NCBI GenBank assembly: GCA_023159155.1
Contig: JAJNNX010000024.1
Location: 62,001 to 126,000 of the forward strand
Reading direction: 5' to 3'
Source of the DNA: Ustulina deusta
Taxonomy: Eukaryota > Ascomycota > Sordariomycetes > Xylariales > Xylariaceae
Length of the DNA: 64,000 nucleotides
Shown: piece by piece, positions 49,335-61,915 of the stretch
Numbering within the stretch: position 1 is the first letter of the stretch
How the letters are laid out: the number at the start of each line of letters is the position of its first letter
Notes under the pieces: model-generated
Databases searched by the model: none
Seen by the model: only the letters and a program-made list of their open reading frames with translations
Told to the model about the DNA's origin: nothing
Program-made: the position numbers and the translations under genes

Positions 49335-50109
49335 ACGAGTATTCATAAAGAGGAAATCATTAGATATCATCGGAGTTCAGGATTTTACGATAGCTTAACC
49401 CACAAGGAGTCAGCAGACACCCTCGAACAGATAGTTCAATTTTGCTTTAGGCAACCTTGTCAACCTCTGTGAGAGGTTCAGCAGATGTCTTCGTTGGCAT
49501 CTCCACCAGGGTATTGTTAGCTCTGCCCGCATGGCATGGTCTTGACCTTGGTATAGCACTGAAACGATGGCTTGCGCCTGCGTATCCTAGTCTCGGATGG
49601 CTAGGGGTACAAATATACCCATACAAACAGACCTACAACAATAACAATATTAATTCTTAATAATAAATAATATATTATATAAAAATCAGAGGTTTTTTTT
49701 ACTAGCTTTTTTATTTTAAACGTTTAACTTGAATAAACTTAACTAACTACAATAAAACAAAGTTATAACACTAACGTTAAGTTATACTATAATAATAACT
49801 AAGAACGTGTAATTATAACTCCCGTAGCCTGTTGCGATAAATAAATAAGTAAGCTTTAATATCAGTAATTAGAGTCTATGACAACGACTCCAATATTGGA
49901 TCCCTAAAACCTTCAGTCCTAGATGTTTCCTCACTAGCTCTTCATTATTAGTATAAGCCACTGCACCAAGTACCTACAGCATGTCCTTTCGCAGAATCCA
50001 GAAGTTCACTAGATAAGCTCCCTGAGAAACGGTCTAATTACGTCCAGTCAAACTCCCCCGACAGGCATGTTTTGGGCCAAGCTTGTCGCTTTTTATTATT
50101 CTTTCTGCT
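49335..50109. other. Intergenic region, no supported gene
   Basis: Composition drifts to AT-rich at 49640-49860, then returns to normal before the copia insertion at 50115. No domain-bearing frame. Confidence 0.5.
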
Positions 50110-50114
50110 ATAAT

Positions 50115-50264
50115 TGTCAAGATAAGTGGATACGTATATAAGTGAGTAGAATGTCTTATATATTTAAAATAATCAGATAAAAGAATTAAAAACCAAGGGT
50201 CCGGGGAAATCTAGTAATATATATAGTTAGAAGATAAAGTATATTTAAATTTCATATTCTAATA
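50115..50264 (-). repeat. Copia-D 3' LTR (left on the + strand)
   Basis: 150 bp. The terminal bases on the inner side are RIP-changed (CATATTCTAATA for CACATTCCAACA), the outer side less. Confidence 0.9.
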
Positions 50265-52279
50265 TTTTTATTTATTTTAAATTTATATGTTGTTTTAGTT
50301 GTTTTAATATAATTATATAAAATATAACTTATAAATATAGATAGTAGATATAGTGTTTTAATGTTTTTGGAAAATTTTAAGTATATTACTAGATTTTTTT
50401 TTTTATAATTTATAGTAGGTCCTTTTTATAGGAAGCTTTAATATATTAAAATTTTAGAAGTCTATTAGTATTTTTAGTGTTTTTTTTTTTTGTTTGGAGT
50501 TTTTAATACTAGCTAAACTTATAAAAAACTTTTATAAAAAAAAAATATAGGCTAATTAGTAATAATATATAGATTATTTAGCTAGATATATATAGTTTTT
50601 TAGTTTTAGATTATTAGGGCCCAAATAAAAATAATTTTTTATAGCTACTTATTAATAAATTTATAATATATTATATAATAAATATAAGTTTTAGTTATTA
50701 AATATATTGTTAGTATTGTATTATATTATAAGTATTTAGATTTTTTTAAAAATAAAGTTTAAAAAAGTTTATTATTTTTTTTAAAAAATATTTTTAGTAT
50801 ATAATTTAGTTATTATATTTTAAATAAAGTTATAGTTCTAGAATATTATAGTTTTATTTTTAGATAGGTTAGTTATTATTGTTATAGCAAAAATATGTTA
50901 TTTTATATTTTTTTATAAGTTTTTTATTAATTATTTAATTAAAATATAAAAAAGATTTATTTAAGTTTTTTTGCTATTTTTTTAGTAGTTATAAAATGTG
51001 CTAAATATGTTTTAGGTATAGGCGTTAGGTATTATATTGCTAACTTTTAAAAAATCTTTTTTTAAACAATTAAAAAATATTAATTTTAAATAAATATAAA
51101 GTATAGTTATAACTATAAAATTATAGTATTATTTTAAATATATTAGTAGTTTTATAAAAAAATTAACTAGGTTTAATATAAATATATTTTTAGTAACTAA
51201 TAATAAAAACTTTTATTTAGTATTATTTTAAAATAAATAATAATAATAAAATTAGATAATATAATAATTAATAGTTTAATATTAATAAATAAAGTTATTT
51301 TAATAAATTTAAAGTTTTTATAATAATATATAAATAATAATAAAAAAAAATTTATAGTAGTAATTATATAATTGTTTTATTGTTTTTAGTTATAAAGCAG
51401 TTTTATTAATATATAAAATATTTTATTAAAAATAGTAGTAAGTATTAATAAATTTAAAAGTTTTTTAAAATAAAACGTTTAAAAAAATAAAAGTTTTTAA
51501 AAACAAATTAAATAAGTTTTATATAAATAAATATTTTTATAGTTTTTTAAAATATAATATTATTAGATATATAAAGTTTTGTTTATTTTTATTTTTATTT
51601 ATTTTAAGCTTAAAGTATTTCAAAAAGCTAAAAATTTATTGTTTAGTAGTGCTTTACTTAACTTATTTATTATTTATTAGTTAATAAAAATATACTAAAG
51701 TTTAATATTATTATTAGCTTATTATTTATAAATAAACTTAAGCTAAATAGTTATATATTTAGTATTAGCGTAGTATAAAAAGTTATTTATTAAAGTAATG
51801 GTTTTTTAATTATTTTTATAAATAATTATAGTATTTATTTTTTAGGTAACGTTTAGTTTTTTTAGTAGTTTATGTTTAATTGATATATTTAGTTTTATAA
51901 AAAAATAAAAATATAATAGTTTATTATTTAAAATTTTAGCTAAATGTTTTGCTATTAATATAAAAAATATATTCTAAAGTAGATTTATAAGTATTTTAGT
52001 TATTAGTATAGTTTGTATTAGTATAACTAATTAAGTTTTAGAGTTTTTTGTAATATACTAATTTTATATTTGTAGTTTTTTTTAAATATTTAAAAATATA
52101 GCTAACTGTTAATTTATAAGCTTCGTTAAGCTTTATTATAAATTAATTATAAAAAAAAACAGCAAATATAATATTAAATTAAATATTAAGCATAATATAT
52201 ATTAATAATTTTATAATATTTATATATTAGGCTTTATTTTTAAGTGTAAGTATATAATCTATTTGTAATAGTTTAAAAG

Positions 52280-52760
52280 TTTTGTTTTTTAAAAATTAAA
52301 ATTTCGAAAAACGTTTTTTATATAAGTATTTTACTTAAAATAGATTGCTTTATTAAGCTGGTCTTTTTTAATAGTTATTTTTAAGTAGTATAAGTAAGGT
52401 TTAAAATCTATTATATTAAATTTATTATATAGAGGAAATTTTATTTTATTAATTTTTTTTATAAAAAAAGCAATAATTAAAAGGTTATTTATATAAATAG
52501 TAATATAGGTATGCTTTTTAGTAAATATTTTAATATTAGTATTTAAAAAAATAAAACTAAGTTTTTTTTAAAAAAATAGCTAAAGTTTTATATTAGATTT
52601 TAAATGTTTGCTTTAAGCTATATAAAGCTTTTTATAATTTATATATTTTATTAGTATGACTTTTGAATTTAGTTAGTTATTTAATATAAATCTTTTTATT
52701 TATTTTTTTATAAAAAAATATTGTTTTAATATTTATTTGTTTAAACTTAAGATTAAAGGC
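52280..52760 (-). pseudogene. Copia-D reverse transcriptase relic
   Basis: The reverse complement of this stretch parallels copia-A at 28880-29280, including the AAAAGGCATACCTATATTAC region before the DD box, with many stops. Confidence 0.75.
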
Positions 52761-55700
52761 TATAGTAATAACAAAAATTGCTTTATAGCTTATAGATTTA
52801 ATTATTAAAACAAAAATCTTATTATAGTTAAGGCTTTTTATTTATTTAAAGTTTTTAATTATTTAGTAAGCTTTATAATAACTAATTAATTTATTTAGTT
52901 TATATTTTAGTTTAAATACTTATTTTTTAAATTATATTTTATATTTTAATAAAAAATTATAAAATATTTAAGTTCTATTATTAATTAGTAATTTATGTTT
53001 ATTTTTTATATTTTTGTATTAGTTATACTAGTAAGCGCTATTTTTAGTTTGGTTAACTGTTTTTAGTTTGGTTATTTTTGCTAAAAAATATATATATATA
53101 TATAATATTAATAAATAATACTATTATTTAAAATAGGTTAATATTAATTTGATTTATTATTACTGTATATATTAGGTTTAATACTAGTAATTAGAGCTAT
53201 TTAAATTGTTTTATTTTAAAGTATAAATTAAAATAGTTTTTTTAAACTTTTAAAGGTAGTATTATTATAATATAGTTTTATAGTACTAATAATTTATTAT
53301 TAAAATTATTAAAAGTTTATATAAAAAAGTTTTATTTAGAGTTATTTTTATTAATTGTTTTAGAACTAATGTTTAGTTTAGGTATAAAAAAAAAGCTTTA
53401 ATTATAAATAATTTTATTAGATTGGGGTAATATAGTATTTTTTAAAAATTTTTAAGTATATGCTTATATATACGTTTTTAAATATATAAAAAAATATTTC
53501 TTTTTAAAATAAATAATTTAATATTTTTATTAGTTATATTATTTATATTATTTTTTAATTTATTAAGGATTTAAAATTTAATATATTTAGTATTAGTTTT
53601 TTGTTTAGTAGTACTTTTGGTTTTTATTATTATAGTTGTTTTATTAATATTTAAAGTAAAGTATATTATTTTGTATATAAAAAACTAGTTTTTAATAAAA
53701 ATATAGATTTAATGTTTTTTAAACTTAATATTATTTATATAAATTATTTAATTAGAGTTTAAAAAAATAAAGTAATTTGTAGTGTTTTTTTTTAGTATTT
53801 TAATATAATATAAAGTTTTGTTTTTTTATTAAAAATAAAAGCTTAAATTTTTAATAGGTTAAAAGTATATTAGGTTTAGTAGAATACTATACTATATTTT
53901 ATAGGGTGTTTTTTTTTTTAGTTTATTAATTAGATATAGATTTTTTAGGTATATAGTAATACGGATTAGTACTAGCTAGTAGTAAGAATTAATACTAAAT
54001 AAAGTAGCTATAATTAATAGTTAAAAAATATAGTACTATATTTTTATTATAATATAATATTTTGAAAGCATTTTTTATAAATATAGGTTTTTGATCTAAG
54101 GTAATAATATAGCATTTTTGTTTTAGTTATTTTTTTTAGTTAAAAAAAGTTTGGAATAATTTTAGAAATTTTAAAGTTGATTTTATAAAATATATTTAGG
54201 TTATTTTAGTAAAGTTATTTCTAATAATTATTTATTAAGTTAATTTATTATGTTTTATAATTTGGTTTGTTTTAGTTAATATATTTATAAAATCTATATA
54301 TAGTAATTTTAATTTTTATATTTTTTTATAAGGATTTTATATAGGGGGTTTTTTTTATTTATTTTTTAATATAAGTTTTATAGAAATAGTATTTTTAAAG
54401 AGGAAATATTTTAGTTAAATAGTTTATTAGGTTTTTTAGGCTTTAGTTGTTTAAATATTTTAGTTATTTATACTAGATTTATATTTTAGGGTTAAATATA
54501 AAATAAATATAAAAGTTAATATTTAAAGCTATAATATTAGTATTATTATTAGAAATATTAATTAAATATAGGCCGTTAATAGTTTTAGTTATTATAAAGC
54601 AGTTTTTTTTTTTAGTGCTAAAAGTTTTGTTATAATAAAAAAAAAATTTAGTTCTTTTTTTAAAAAGCTAAAAAATAAAAATTAGATTTATTCTGTTTTT
54701 AAAAAAATAAGTAGCGTTATAAAAAATTATTTGCTTTTTTTAGCTATTCATTATTAAAGTAACTATATAGTTTTTTATTTTTTTAAGTATTACTATTTTT
54801 TTTTTTTAATATTTCTGGACTAGTATACTTTTTTATATTAAAAAAGCTATTATAGTTATAAAAAAAGTACTAATTATAGCTTACATTTAAAATAATAATA
54901 GATTTTAGTTTTTAAGTAAAAAAGCTACCTATTATATTACTAAAATTAATAAAACTAAACTTTAAAAAAGTGTTAGTTATATAGGATTTTTTTAAAATAT
55001 TATAAAATAGTTTAAATATATTAAAAATAATAGTTAGTATAGTTTTAATTAAAAAAAAATAGTAATATTTATATTAATACTAAATATTTTAGTAAAAAAA
55101 CTTAATTTTGGAATTATAATTAGAGCTATATTAGTAGTAAGGCTAAAATTAACAAAAAGAAAATTAAAAAATTTAAAACTATTAATAATAATAAAAAAAA
55201 GATTATAACTAATAGGGTTATTATTATTATTATTTTTGTTTTTTTTATATTTTTATTTATTGTTTTTTTTTTTTTTTTTTTTTTTTGCTATTTTTTAAAA
55301 GTTAACTAAAAAAAACTTAGTAAAATATGTTTTATAAAAAATAAATCTTTTTATAGTAAATATATTTAGGTTTTTTACTAAAAGCTAGTAAGTTTATATT
55401 ATTTTTGTTTTGTTTAAATATAATAAAAAATATATTAATAAAAATTAGTTTTATAATAATATAAGTATTATTTAGTTTTATTAATTTTTTTTAAATAATT
55501 TAAAGTTTTAAAGCTAATTTAGTTATATTATTTTTATAAAATTTTAAAGTAATATTATTTTATTTATATATTAATAATTAAAAAATAGTATTACTATAAA
55601 GTTTAAATTTTTTAATAATTTTTTTTTATATAAAAATAATAATATTATAAAAAACTATATTAGTATATTTAACTACTACTTAAATATTAGGTTTAAACTA

Positions 55701-56896
55701 ACTTTAAATTATTATATAAGTTTTATTTTTTTTATTTCTTTAGTTTTTAACTTTTTTTTAATAAATAATAATATTTTTACTAGTTTATTAAACAAAAATT
55801 AAAGCTTAAGTTTTTTTGAGTAAAAATTGTTTATATTTTATTATTAATAAATATTTAAATATTTTTTTAATAAATTTAATATAATTTATAAAAAAGTTTA
55901 TTATAAAAATAAACTTTAAATTTATTAATTTGATTTTATTTATTATAATTATTTTGCTAAGCTATTTTTAGATAAGTTTTAAAAACTAAAGTTTTATTAT
56001 TAAAATTAAAATTAAAAATAGTAGCTTTTTGTTTAGATTTTTATATAGCAAATAATAAGTTTAGTAATACTTAAAAATATATTATTAAAAATATAAAAAA
56101 AACAAATAAAAATATTAATATTAATATATAATTAGCTAGTTTAAATATTATTATATATATAAGTAGTATTAAAGTTAGAAATAAAAAAATAAAAATTTTT
56201 TTTAAGTAATAACTTTAAAACTAAAAAAGTCTAATTTGTTTAGAAGTAAAAAAAGTAGTAATATAAATTATAGATTTAGTAATAAATTATAAAATAAAAT
56301 ATTATTAAATAAAAAAAATCTAAAAAATCTAAAAATAAAAAAATCTAAAAATAGTTTTAACTTAAAAAAATATTATATTTTTTAGTTTTATTTAAATAAA
56401 TAAATTATAAATATTTAAAAAATAAAATAGCTAGTAATAGAAATTTTTTTTATTAAGTTTAATATGAATAAAGTTTTATAGTTAAAATATTTAATAAGTA
56501 ATTAAAGCTAAAAATTTAATAGTTAAATTATATTATAACGTTTTAAGTTAGTTTTAGTTTATAAAAATAATAACAAAAAATAAGTAATATTAAAATTTTT
56601 ATTTGTTTTAGTTTTAAAAAAAAAGTTTTGTTTATTTATTATATTAAAAATTATATAAATTAAATAAAATATTTATATATTATATAATGTTTACAAAACA
56701 AATAAAGCAAATTAGTTTTTGTTTAGAATTAATATTTTTATTTAATATTAAAACGTTTTAAAAAGTTTTATTATAGCAAAAAATTAAAAGAACGTTTATA
56801 AAAAGTTATAAATTTGCTAGTGTTAACATTAAATAAAACTATTAAATAATATTTATATTAGAAATAATATAAGTAAATTATTTTAAGCTTATAATT

Positions 56897-57046
56897 TGTT
56901 AAAATAAGTAAATATATATATAAGTAAATAGAATATTTTATATATTTAAAATAATTAGATAGAAAAATTAAGGACTAAGGGTCCGGAGGAATCTAGTAAT
57001 ACATATAGTCAGAGGATAGAGTATACCTAATCTCCACATTCCAACA
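56897..57046 (-). repeat. Copia-D 5' LTR (right on the + strand)
   Basis: The outer 75 bases are almost unmutated and serve as the best record of the family's original LTR. The inner half is AT-converted. Confidence 0.92.
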
Positions 57047-57051
57047 ATAAT

Positions 57052-57773
57052 AGTGGGGAGAAGGAATTATTGAACAGGTGCTCCAGATACTGTAATAGCA
57101 GTATCTCATATTAGTCATCGACTGCTCCCTCGGCTGTTCTATCTCTCGAAATAAGGCAGGCTGCCTTAGCCGACAGCTTGGAGATTGGAACGCTTAATCC
57201 AGTCTTTGCCTCGTTCGCGTGTAGTCCGAGTTATGCCAGCATTCCCAGCATCATGACCGTGAGGTGATAATAAGGAATGGTCTCGTTATTGCTAAAAGCA
57301 ACCTGGGAGAGGGGCGTATAAGTGTCCTTTTGCAAACACTATTTATGCTCAGGTTCTCGTAAGGCTGGGCGTGCACATCTGGTAATTAGGCTTGATGACC
57401 GAGGTTGAGCGCTCCACGCTATATACGGACGTCTAGACTATTCCCGTTGCCTTACCTCTGTGCCGCGGAAGCTATCTATTTCGACAGCGTCTGTAACAGC
57501 GTTGAGAATTTTCCGGATAATGTAACGCCCCAAACGCTCCGACGGGTGGTTACATAACTATATTCGCAGCCAAGACAGGAACAAGTCGACCTAGGAAATT
57601 ACAGTGACACTAGCAAGGTTTCCTGTGGCATCTTTGAGCATGGACGATCTAGGTAGATGATAGAAGCTATAGCAAAGCCTCACCTGGAGTGATTTTAGTT
57701 AGCGCGATATTTTCGTTTTATTATTTTGAGAAGCGGCAGATTTCTTCCACCTAAGTACATCCATATTTAAGGT
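57052..57773. other. Intergenic region, no supported gene
   Basis: Normal composition resumes immediately after the copia-D target duplication. No coding signal seen. Confidence 0.5.
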
Positions 57774-58700
57774 CTACTTCCTCGCCCGGTCGCTCAAATA
57801 ATATTCCTGATATCGGTAATAGATAAATAATCCCAAGACAAGAATAAACTCGATGTTAATATGGAAAAGAAGAATCCAAGCCACAACAAAACAAATGCCC
57901 CAGATTAGAATCCGTGAGGGGACTATTACTGGTTGGAAGCTATAAGCTCTCATAACAGTCCCTGCTTTTTGAACGGCCGAGGCTGTCTTTAATGATGTCA
58001 TATTCTGTAAGAAGGCTTTCTCCGCCTCAGCGATGTCTCCCATTTGAGCTAGAGATTGCTTTGGATCGCTAGTGTTGAGAGCTAATTGGAAGCGGCTGTT
58101 CTGCTCTTGAAGGAATTGATCCATCATCACCAAGTAGACGGCTGTGTACTGGAGATCAAAATACAGAGACCATACTTCTTCAAAGTCTTGGTTGTTCCAA
58201 CGGCGCGAGATCACTGGCCCATTAGGATATTTGTCAAGAAATTGCTGACAAATGGATGTGTATTTGATTTTCTAGAGATTGGTTAACTGGACAAGCCACT
58301 TTTTGGGGGGGGAGGGGGGGGGGGGTTTGGTTTGTACCTCATCGCTACATGAAAGCGCGAGGGTAACGAGCTCAGATTCTTTAGCAATCGCAATACTTTT
58401 ATCTTGTGCCACCCATTGAGTAATCCCAAATATCAAAGCAAAAAGTAAGCCGAGTATGCCACATATGTTGATAACCTTAGGAAATGTATCGCGCCAGAAT
58501 GTCTTTCGAATAGATGAATCTGAATTTCCAGCAGGCTGTGCTGCATTATCGGTCTCCCTAGCCCCTCTTCCTGCACTGCGTGGTGCTTCGAAACCTGGAG
58601 ACTGAGTGATTTGGGGAGGCAGAAGAGAAGGCCCGGTTGAAGAAATAGATCCCCCAGGCTGGGATGGGGTCCGTATAGGTTGCGTAGCCGTCGGCGCCAT
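57774..58700 (-). CDS. Small fungal membrane protein, three predicted helices, 286 aa
   Basis: Two exons, 58700-58338 and 58271-57774, with a 66-bp GT-AG intron in phase 0, give 286 residues. Residues 1-60 are Pro/Ser/Gln-rich and probably cytosolic. One hydrophobic helix lies at about 76-97 (ICGILGLLFALIFGI), a soluble middle at 100-238 holds a WNNQDFEEVW segment, and two closely spaced helices lie at about 242-257 and 262-276 before a basic C-terminus. I know no named domain. The intron is unusual in carrying a run of about 20 C residues on the coding strand just after the donor. Both exons are free of stops, so the gene appears intact. Confidence 0.75.
58305..58325. repeat. Poly-G tract inside the intron of the membrane protein gene
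   Basis: Twenty-one bases of G broken by one A on the + strand. On the transcribed strand it gives a C-rich polypyrimidine run next to the 5' splice site. The + strand could form a G-quadruplex. Confidence 0.9.
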
Positions 58701-59908
58701 GTGCTGCAGTAGCGTCTCTGGTTGACTGATTCACTCAGAGGCTATCTGCTGCAGCCAGCAGATATTATCACACCACAATGAGTAGATATATATTGGGAGC
58801 AATGGTGAGATAGTCTTATTATGCTAAATATGTGATGAGTCGATTTAAGAAAGGCGCGAGGTGGATCTTTAAGGCACTTCTTCGAGGCGGTGTTTGAGTA
58901 GTGGCTGAGTTATGCAGCGAGGTCGGCCTCACGCTAAATATGCAGGACTCATTTGTTTGGCGGTAAGCCTCACTTCGCCCCCTCCCCCCTCACGCGAGTG
59001 TAGGTAGACATCGTTCCAATGGGCAATACAACAACTGCGGACAACTGAGCACTGGGTTCATTGAGTCCGGGCACCGCCACAATTCCTCTACCACATCTAT
59101 ATTAGCACCTGTAAAAAGATTAATGAAACGCTAGGTAAACGAAATTTGCGCCTATTTCGGTAGAGAGTTGAGAAACTCCAAGTGCAGTCGCGCACAGGCA
59201 ATCGTTTAATGCTGCAGTACGCTACAGGACTATCATTAGCCTGTTTAATACAGTGGCCGATTCTAGACGAGGTTTCTAGTTGTGCTAGTTGTGTTGCTGA
59301 AACTTTGGACATAATTATATCGCCCTTCGCGAAGAATCTAAGGATCCCTCCTAACAATAATATAACCTCCTTATTTTAACGAACGCAAGCATTAACGCGC
59401 GAACTAGTGCCTACCTATAAGGTCAGCCTAGGGGTGGTGTTCTTGCAGTGGTTGGAATAGCAAAATTGTAGAAGAAATGGATTAAAAATTAGAAGTTAAG
59501 CCAGAAAGAATATTAGCCATGGAGTCGGATAAGTGTGGGGCTAGATCTAGGGGTTTATACGGTCCATGTGGCTGAGCCATGTGGCTAGGTAAGGTGTGGC
59601 ACCCCCTAGGGGCCCGTAACACTACCCCATAGATCAAGACTCTCCTGGGCAATATAAAAAGGGGAAAGCAGCTGTACAGTTGAATTAAATGGTTTCGCAA
59701 GCTTTAGATTTCATCAAGAGATTTGGGATTGCCCTCGTTTTTAACAGAATGAGGGATCTTTTGTGTCGCGAAACCTTTAGCCGCCCATCCCAAACCTTTC
59801 TAACCTGAAGGCTTTTCTGTCGGAGGCACATGTCCCGACTCATAATATCCCGGTAAGTACATCTCACTTTGTTACTGAGCCTCGTCCATGTTGTCCCCAG
59901 GTTTAGGT
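58701..59908. other. Intergenic region, no supported gene
   Basis: Upstream of the membrane protein gene and downstream of the AAA relic. Short open frames on both strands show no domain. Confidence 0.5.
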
Positions 59909-60515
59909 TCATAGGTACGCTGGTGCGTGGCCGCCTGGGGGCAGCCGATAGATTTGCGAAGAGCCTCCCCTGGCTAGATTCGGATGATGAGCCTCGAAGT
60001 GACTGCGATTCTGAGGGTAGGTTCCGTGTCCCCCTGCCTCGTGTTGCTGTTGGTCGTATTCGTGGCCCGAATGGTAACTGTCCCAATCCTGACCCTGGGG
60101 ATATTGCGGTCCCATCCTTCGTCGTTGCTGATGCGGATTTACGTTGCTGTATTATTGCTGAGACATGGAAGCGCCGTCGGAATACTCGGGAGTTCTCGTC
60201 GGGCGAGGTTGTATTACGGGTGGAGGAGGACCATTGTATCCCTGCGCGCCGCCGCCCTGCATACCCCCTTGGCCTCCTCGGTATGGCAGAGCTTGGCCAG
60301 TGGAAATCATCGCCTGCTGTTGGTGCTCATAAGTAGTGGTGGCATACTGACCTTGCGAGACTTGCTTTTAAAGCGGTCTCGGATGAGCTGCAGATTGAGC
60401 TTAAAGACATCTAAAGTTTCCTTTCGGCCCAGTTCAGGATAGTACAAGCTAATGTGGATGCGGGACGCAAATGCTTCGTCGAAATCGCCGACCCGGTGAG
60501 TAGTGAGGTTAGAAT
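59909..60515 (-). pseudogene. Relic of an AAA+ ATPase C-terminus with Gln/Gly/Pro-rich tail
   Basis: On the minus strand 60515-60365 encodes LTTHRVGDFDEAFASRIHIS and YYPELGRKETLDVF, the sensor-2 side of a fungal AAA+ ATPase of the kind that carries an N-terminal DUF7025-like region (subfamily from memory). From about 60362 a different frame runs to 59909, rich in Gln, Gly, Tyr and Pro (QGQYATTYEHQQQ, MGPQYPQGQDW), like the low-complexity tails of these ATPases. The frame change at about 60363 points to a deletion, and a TAA at 60152-60154 interrupts a poly-Gln stretch (CAA to TAA, a CpA transition). Walker A and B regions are absent. A dead fragment. Confidence 0.65.
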
Positions 60516-60891
60516 CCAGAAATGGAGGCTCTTATACCATCTGTGATCCACAGGGCGGTGGATCTTGACGTAGCCCCTGGTCTGTTCAGATGCCTGATGT
60601 ACCTAGGTACTCGGATAATATAACGCAATACCCAGGTAAGTTAGTACAAATTTAAAACTTCTAATGTCTCTATTACTGTCTTATACCGCAGTGCCTAGCC
60701 ACTTTCCTACGCCACAAAGCACTGTGCCTGTGGTAGAGACTGGCTGCCTAAGTGGGGCATGTTGGATTCCCCGCCAACTAGGTACTCTACTTACGCACTT
60801 CGCCAATATCAATAGACCTAACCAGCTTGCTACGCAACAAGGTCACGTATCTGACCCAATCTACTTGCGTCTGCTCCTACCATCTAGATAA
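60516..60891. other. Intergenic region upstream of the 60892 gene
   Basis: A 75-codon frame ends directly before the ATG at 60892 but has no recognisable feature. Probably promoter and leader of the next gene. Confidence 0.45.
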
Positions 60892-61718
60892 ATGGCCGCT
60901 CCTGTGCCGCTGCTGCTAACTCGGCCTGGATTCAATCCAACCGTCGATGACGTTATTGACGTGAGGCGCATGCTCACCGAGTTGGGCATTGGCAATCACA
61001 CGGTTCCTATGGAAATAGCCCTCATGATCCTCTCACTCGCTTCGTATCACCCGTGCCAATCAAGCATCAAGCAGGTGGAGGTAATATATAAAGCTGATGA
61101 CTTCTGGCGCCCAGGTCCAGAGGCCAGCATTGCAGGGCTCTATATGACAGTGGCTACTCTCTCCGTCCCAGCCACCACCGCGAGAGCAAAGTCAATTACC
61201 TTCCAGATGAAGGGCGCAGACCAGGGCTGGGCTGATAACGGAGGCGAGGGAACCTACCACAACAGCCACACGTGGTACGAGGCGAGCATTCTAAGACCAC
61301 GATCGGATGTGTCCACGGCCGCAGCCCTCGCAAATACAGATTTGGGAAACTTCCGTACTCCAGGAGCGGCCCGGGATCACCTTCGGAATCACGGCTGGGA
61401 TATGGTGGAGAACAACGGCACCGTTGTCTGGAGAGTGCATAATAACATTACGGCCTGTAGCCAGTATGTGCACTACAGGGTGGACTGGGTTGCGGGTATT
61501 CCGACCGAGATCGACGATCCACGAGCTATTGGTGACGGTCAAGGTTTCCTAGGGCTACTGAGACCAGATGATGTGGTCGCCCTATGGGCTAGAGCAGAGG
61601 TGCGTGTTGATAAGCAATGATCGGTATTGTAGGTCGTGCCGCTGACGTTTATCAGGAACAAGCTTGGATCAACATGATCCAGGAAGCGACTATAGAGATT
61701 GAGTATGAAGTGCTTTGA
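60892..61718 (+). CDS. Conserved fungal protein of unknown function, 256 aa
   Basis: Exons 60892-61599 and 61656-61718, with a 56-bp intron (donor GTGCGT, CTGAC branch, TCAG acceptor) in phase 0, give 256 residues. Without splicing the frame ends six codons past the donor and loses the conserved end. The protein has a GADQGWADNGGEGTYHNSHTW block (about 104-124), FRTPGAARDHLRNHGWDMVEN (about 154-174) and ends DDVVALWARAE, then after the splice AWINMIQEATIEIEYEVL. These blocks match my memory of an uncharacterised ascomycete family. The domain looks beta-rich with conserved Trp and may bind a ligand, but that is only a guess. Intact; it converges on the CHAT relic. Confidence 0.75.
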
Positions 61719-61915
61719 TTCGGTGGCATTTAAGAGAGAAAGTGTGAAGAGTCCCGAACGATGTTTGACTATACTACTATATCGGAGCACTTTGCAGCGT
61801 TTTAACTTTGTGCCTCGGGCAAAGGTTTCGAACAATGTTCTGGTGCCGCGTTAAGAAATATAGTAGGAAACCTCCAGGTATTCAAGTAGTTATATTTTCT
61901 TTTTTTTCTTTCTTT

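Larger units (their letters stand above)
50115..57046 (-). mobile_element. Copia-D: Ty1/copia retrotransposon, same family as copia-A, RIP-mutated
   Basis: It is 6,932 bp long with 150-bp LTRs (50115-50264 and 56897-57046) and target duplication ATAAT at 50110-50114 and 57047-57051. It is reversed relative to copia-A: the right end reads TCCACATTCCAACA, the reverse complement of the family's TGTTGGAATGTGGA. The leader inside the right LTR aligns with copia-A on both sides of the gypsy-B insertion, which supports that nesting. Copia RT is readable on the minus strand around 52440-52640. It is stop-filled and inactive. Confidence 0.92.

Noticed and set aside
49940..50090. On the minus strand a GGGGGAGTTTGACTGG stretch resembles a conserved large-subunit rRNA segment
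   Set aside because: Only about a dozen bases match; the flanks do not follow nuclear or mitochondrial rRNA, so I do not call an rRNA fragment.
59869..60442. Plus-strand frames of 133-155 codons
   Set aside because: They are the antisense of the AAA-ATPase/Gln-rich relic, which has the recognisable protein motifs.
60664..60891. 75-codon frame ending just before the 60892 gene
   Set aside because: No homology signal and a start/stop arrangement expected by chance; not supported as an upstream ORF.
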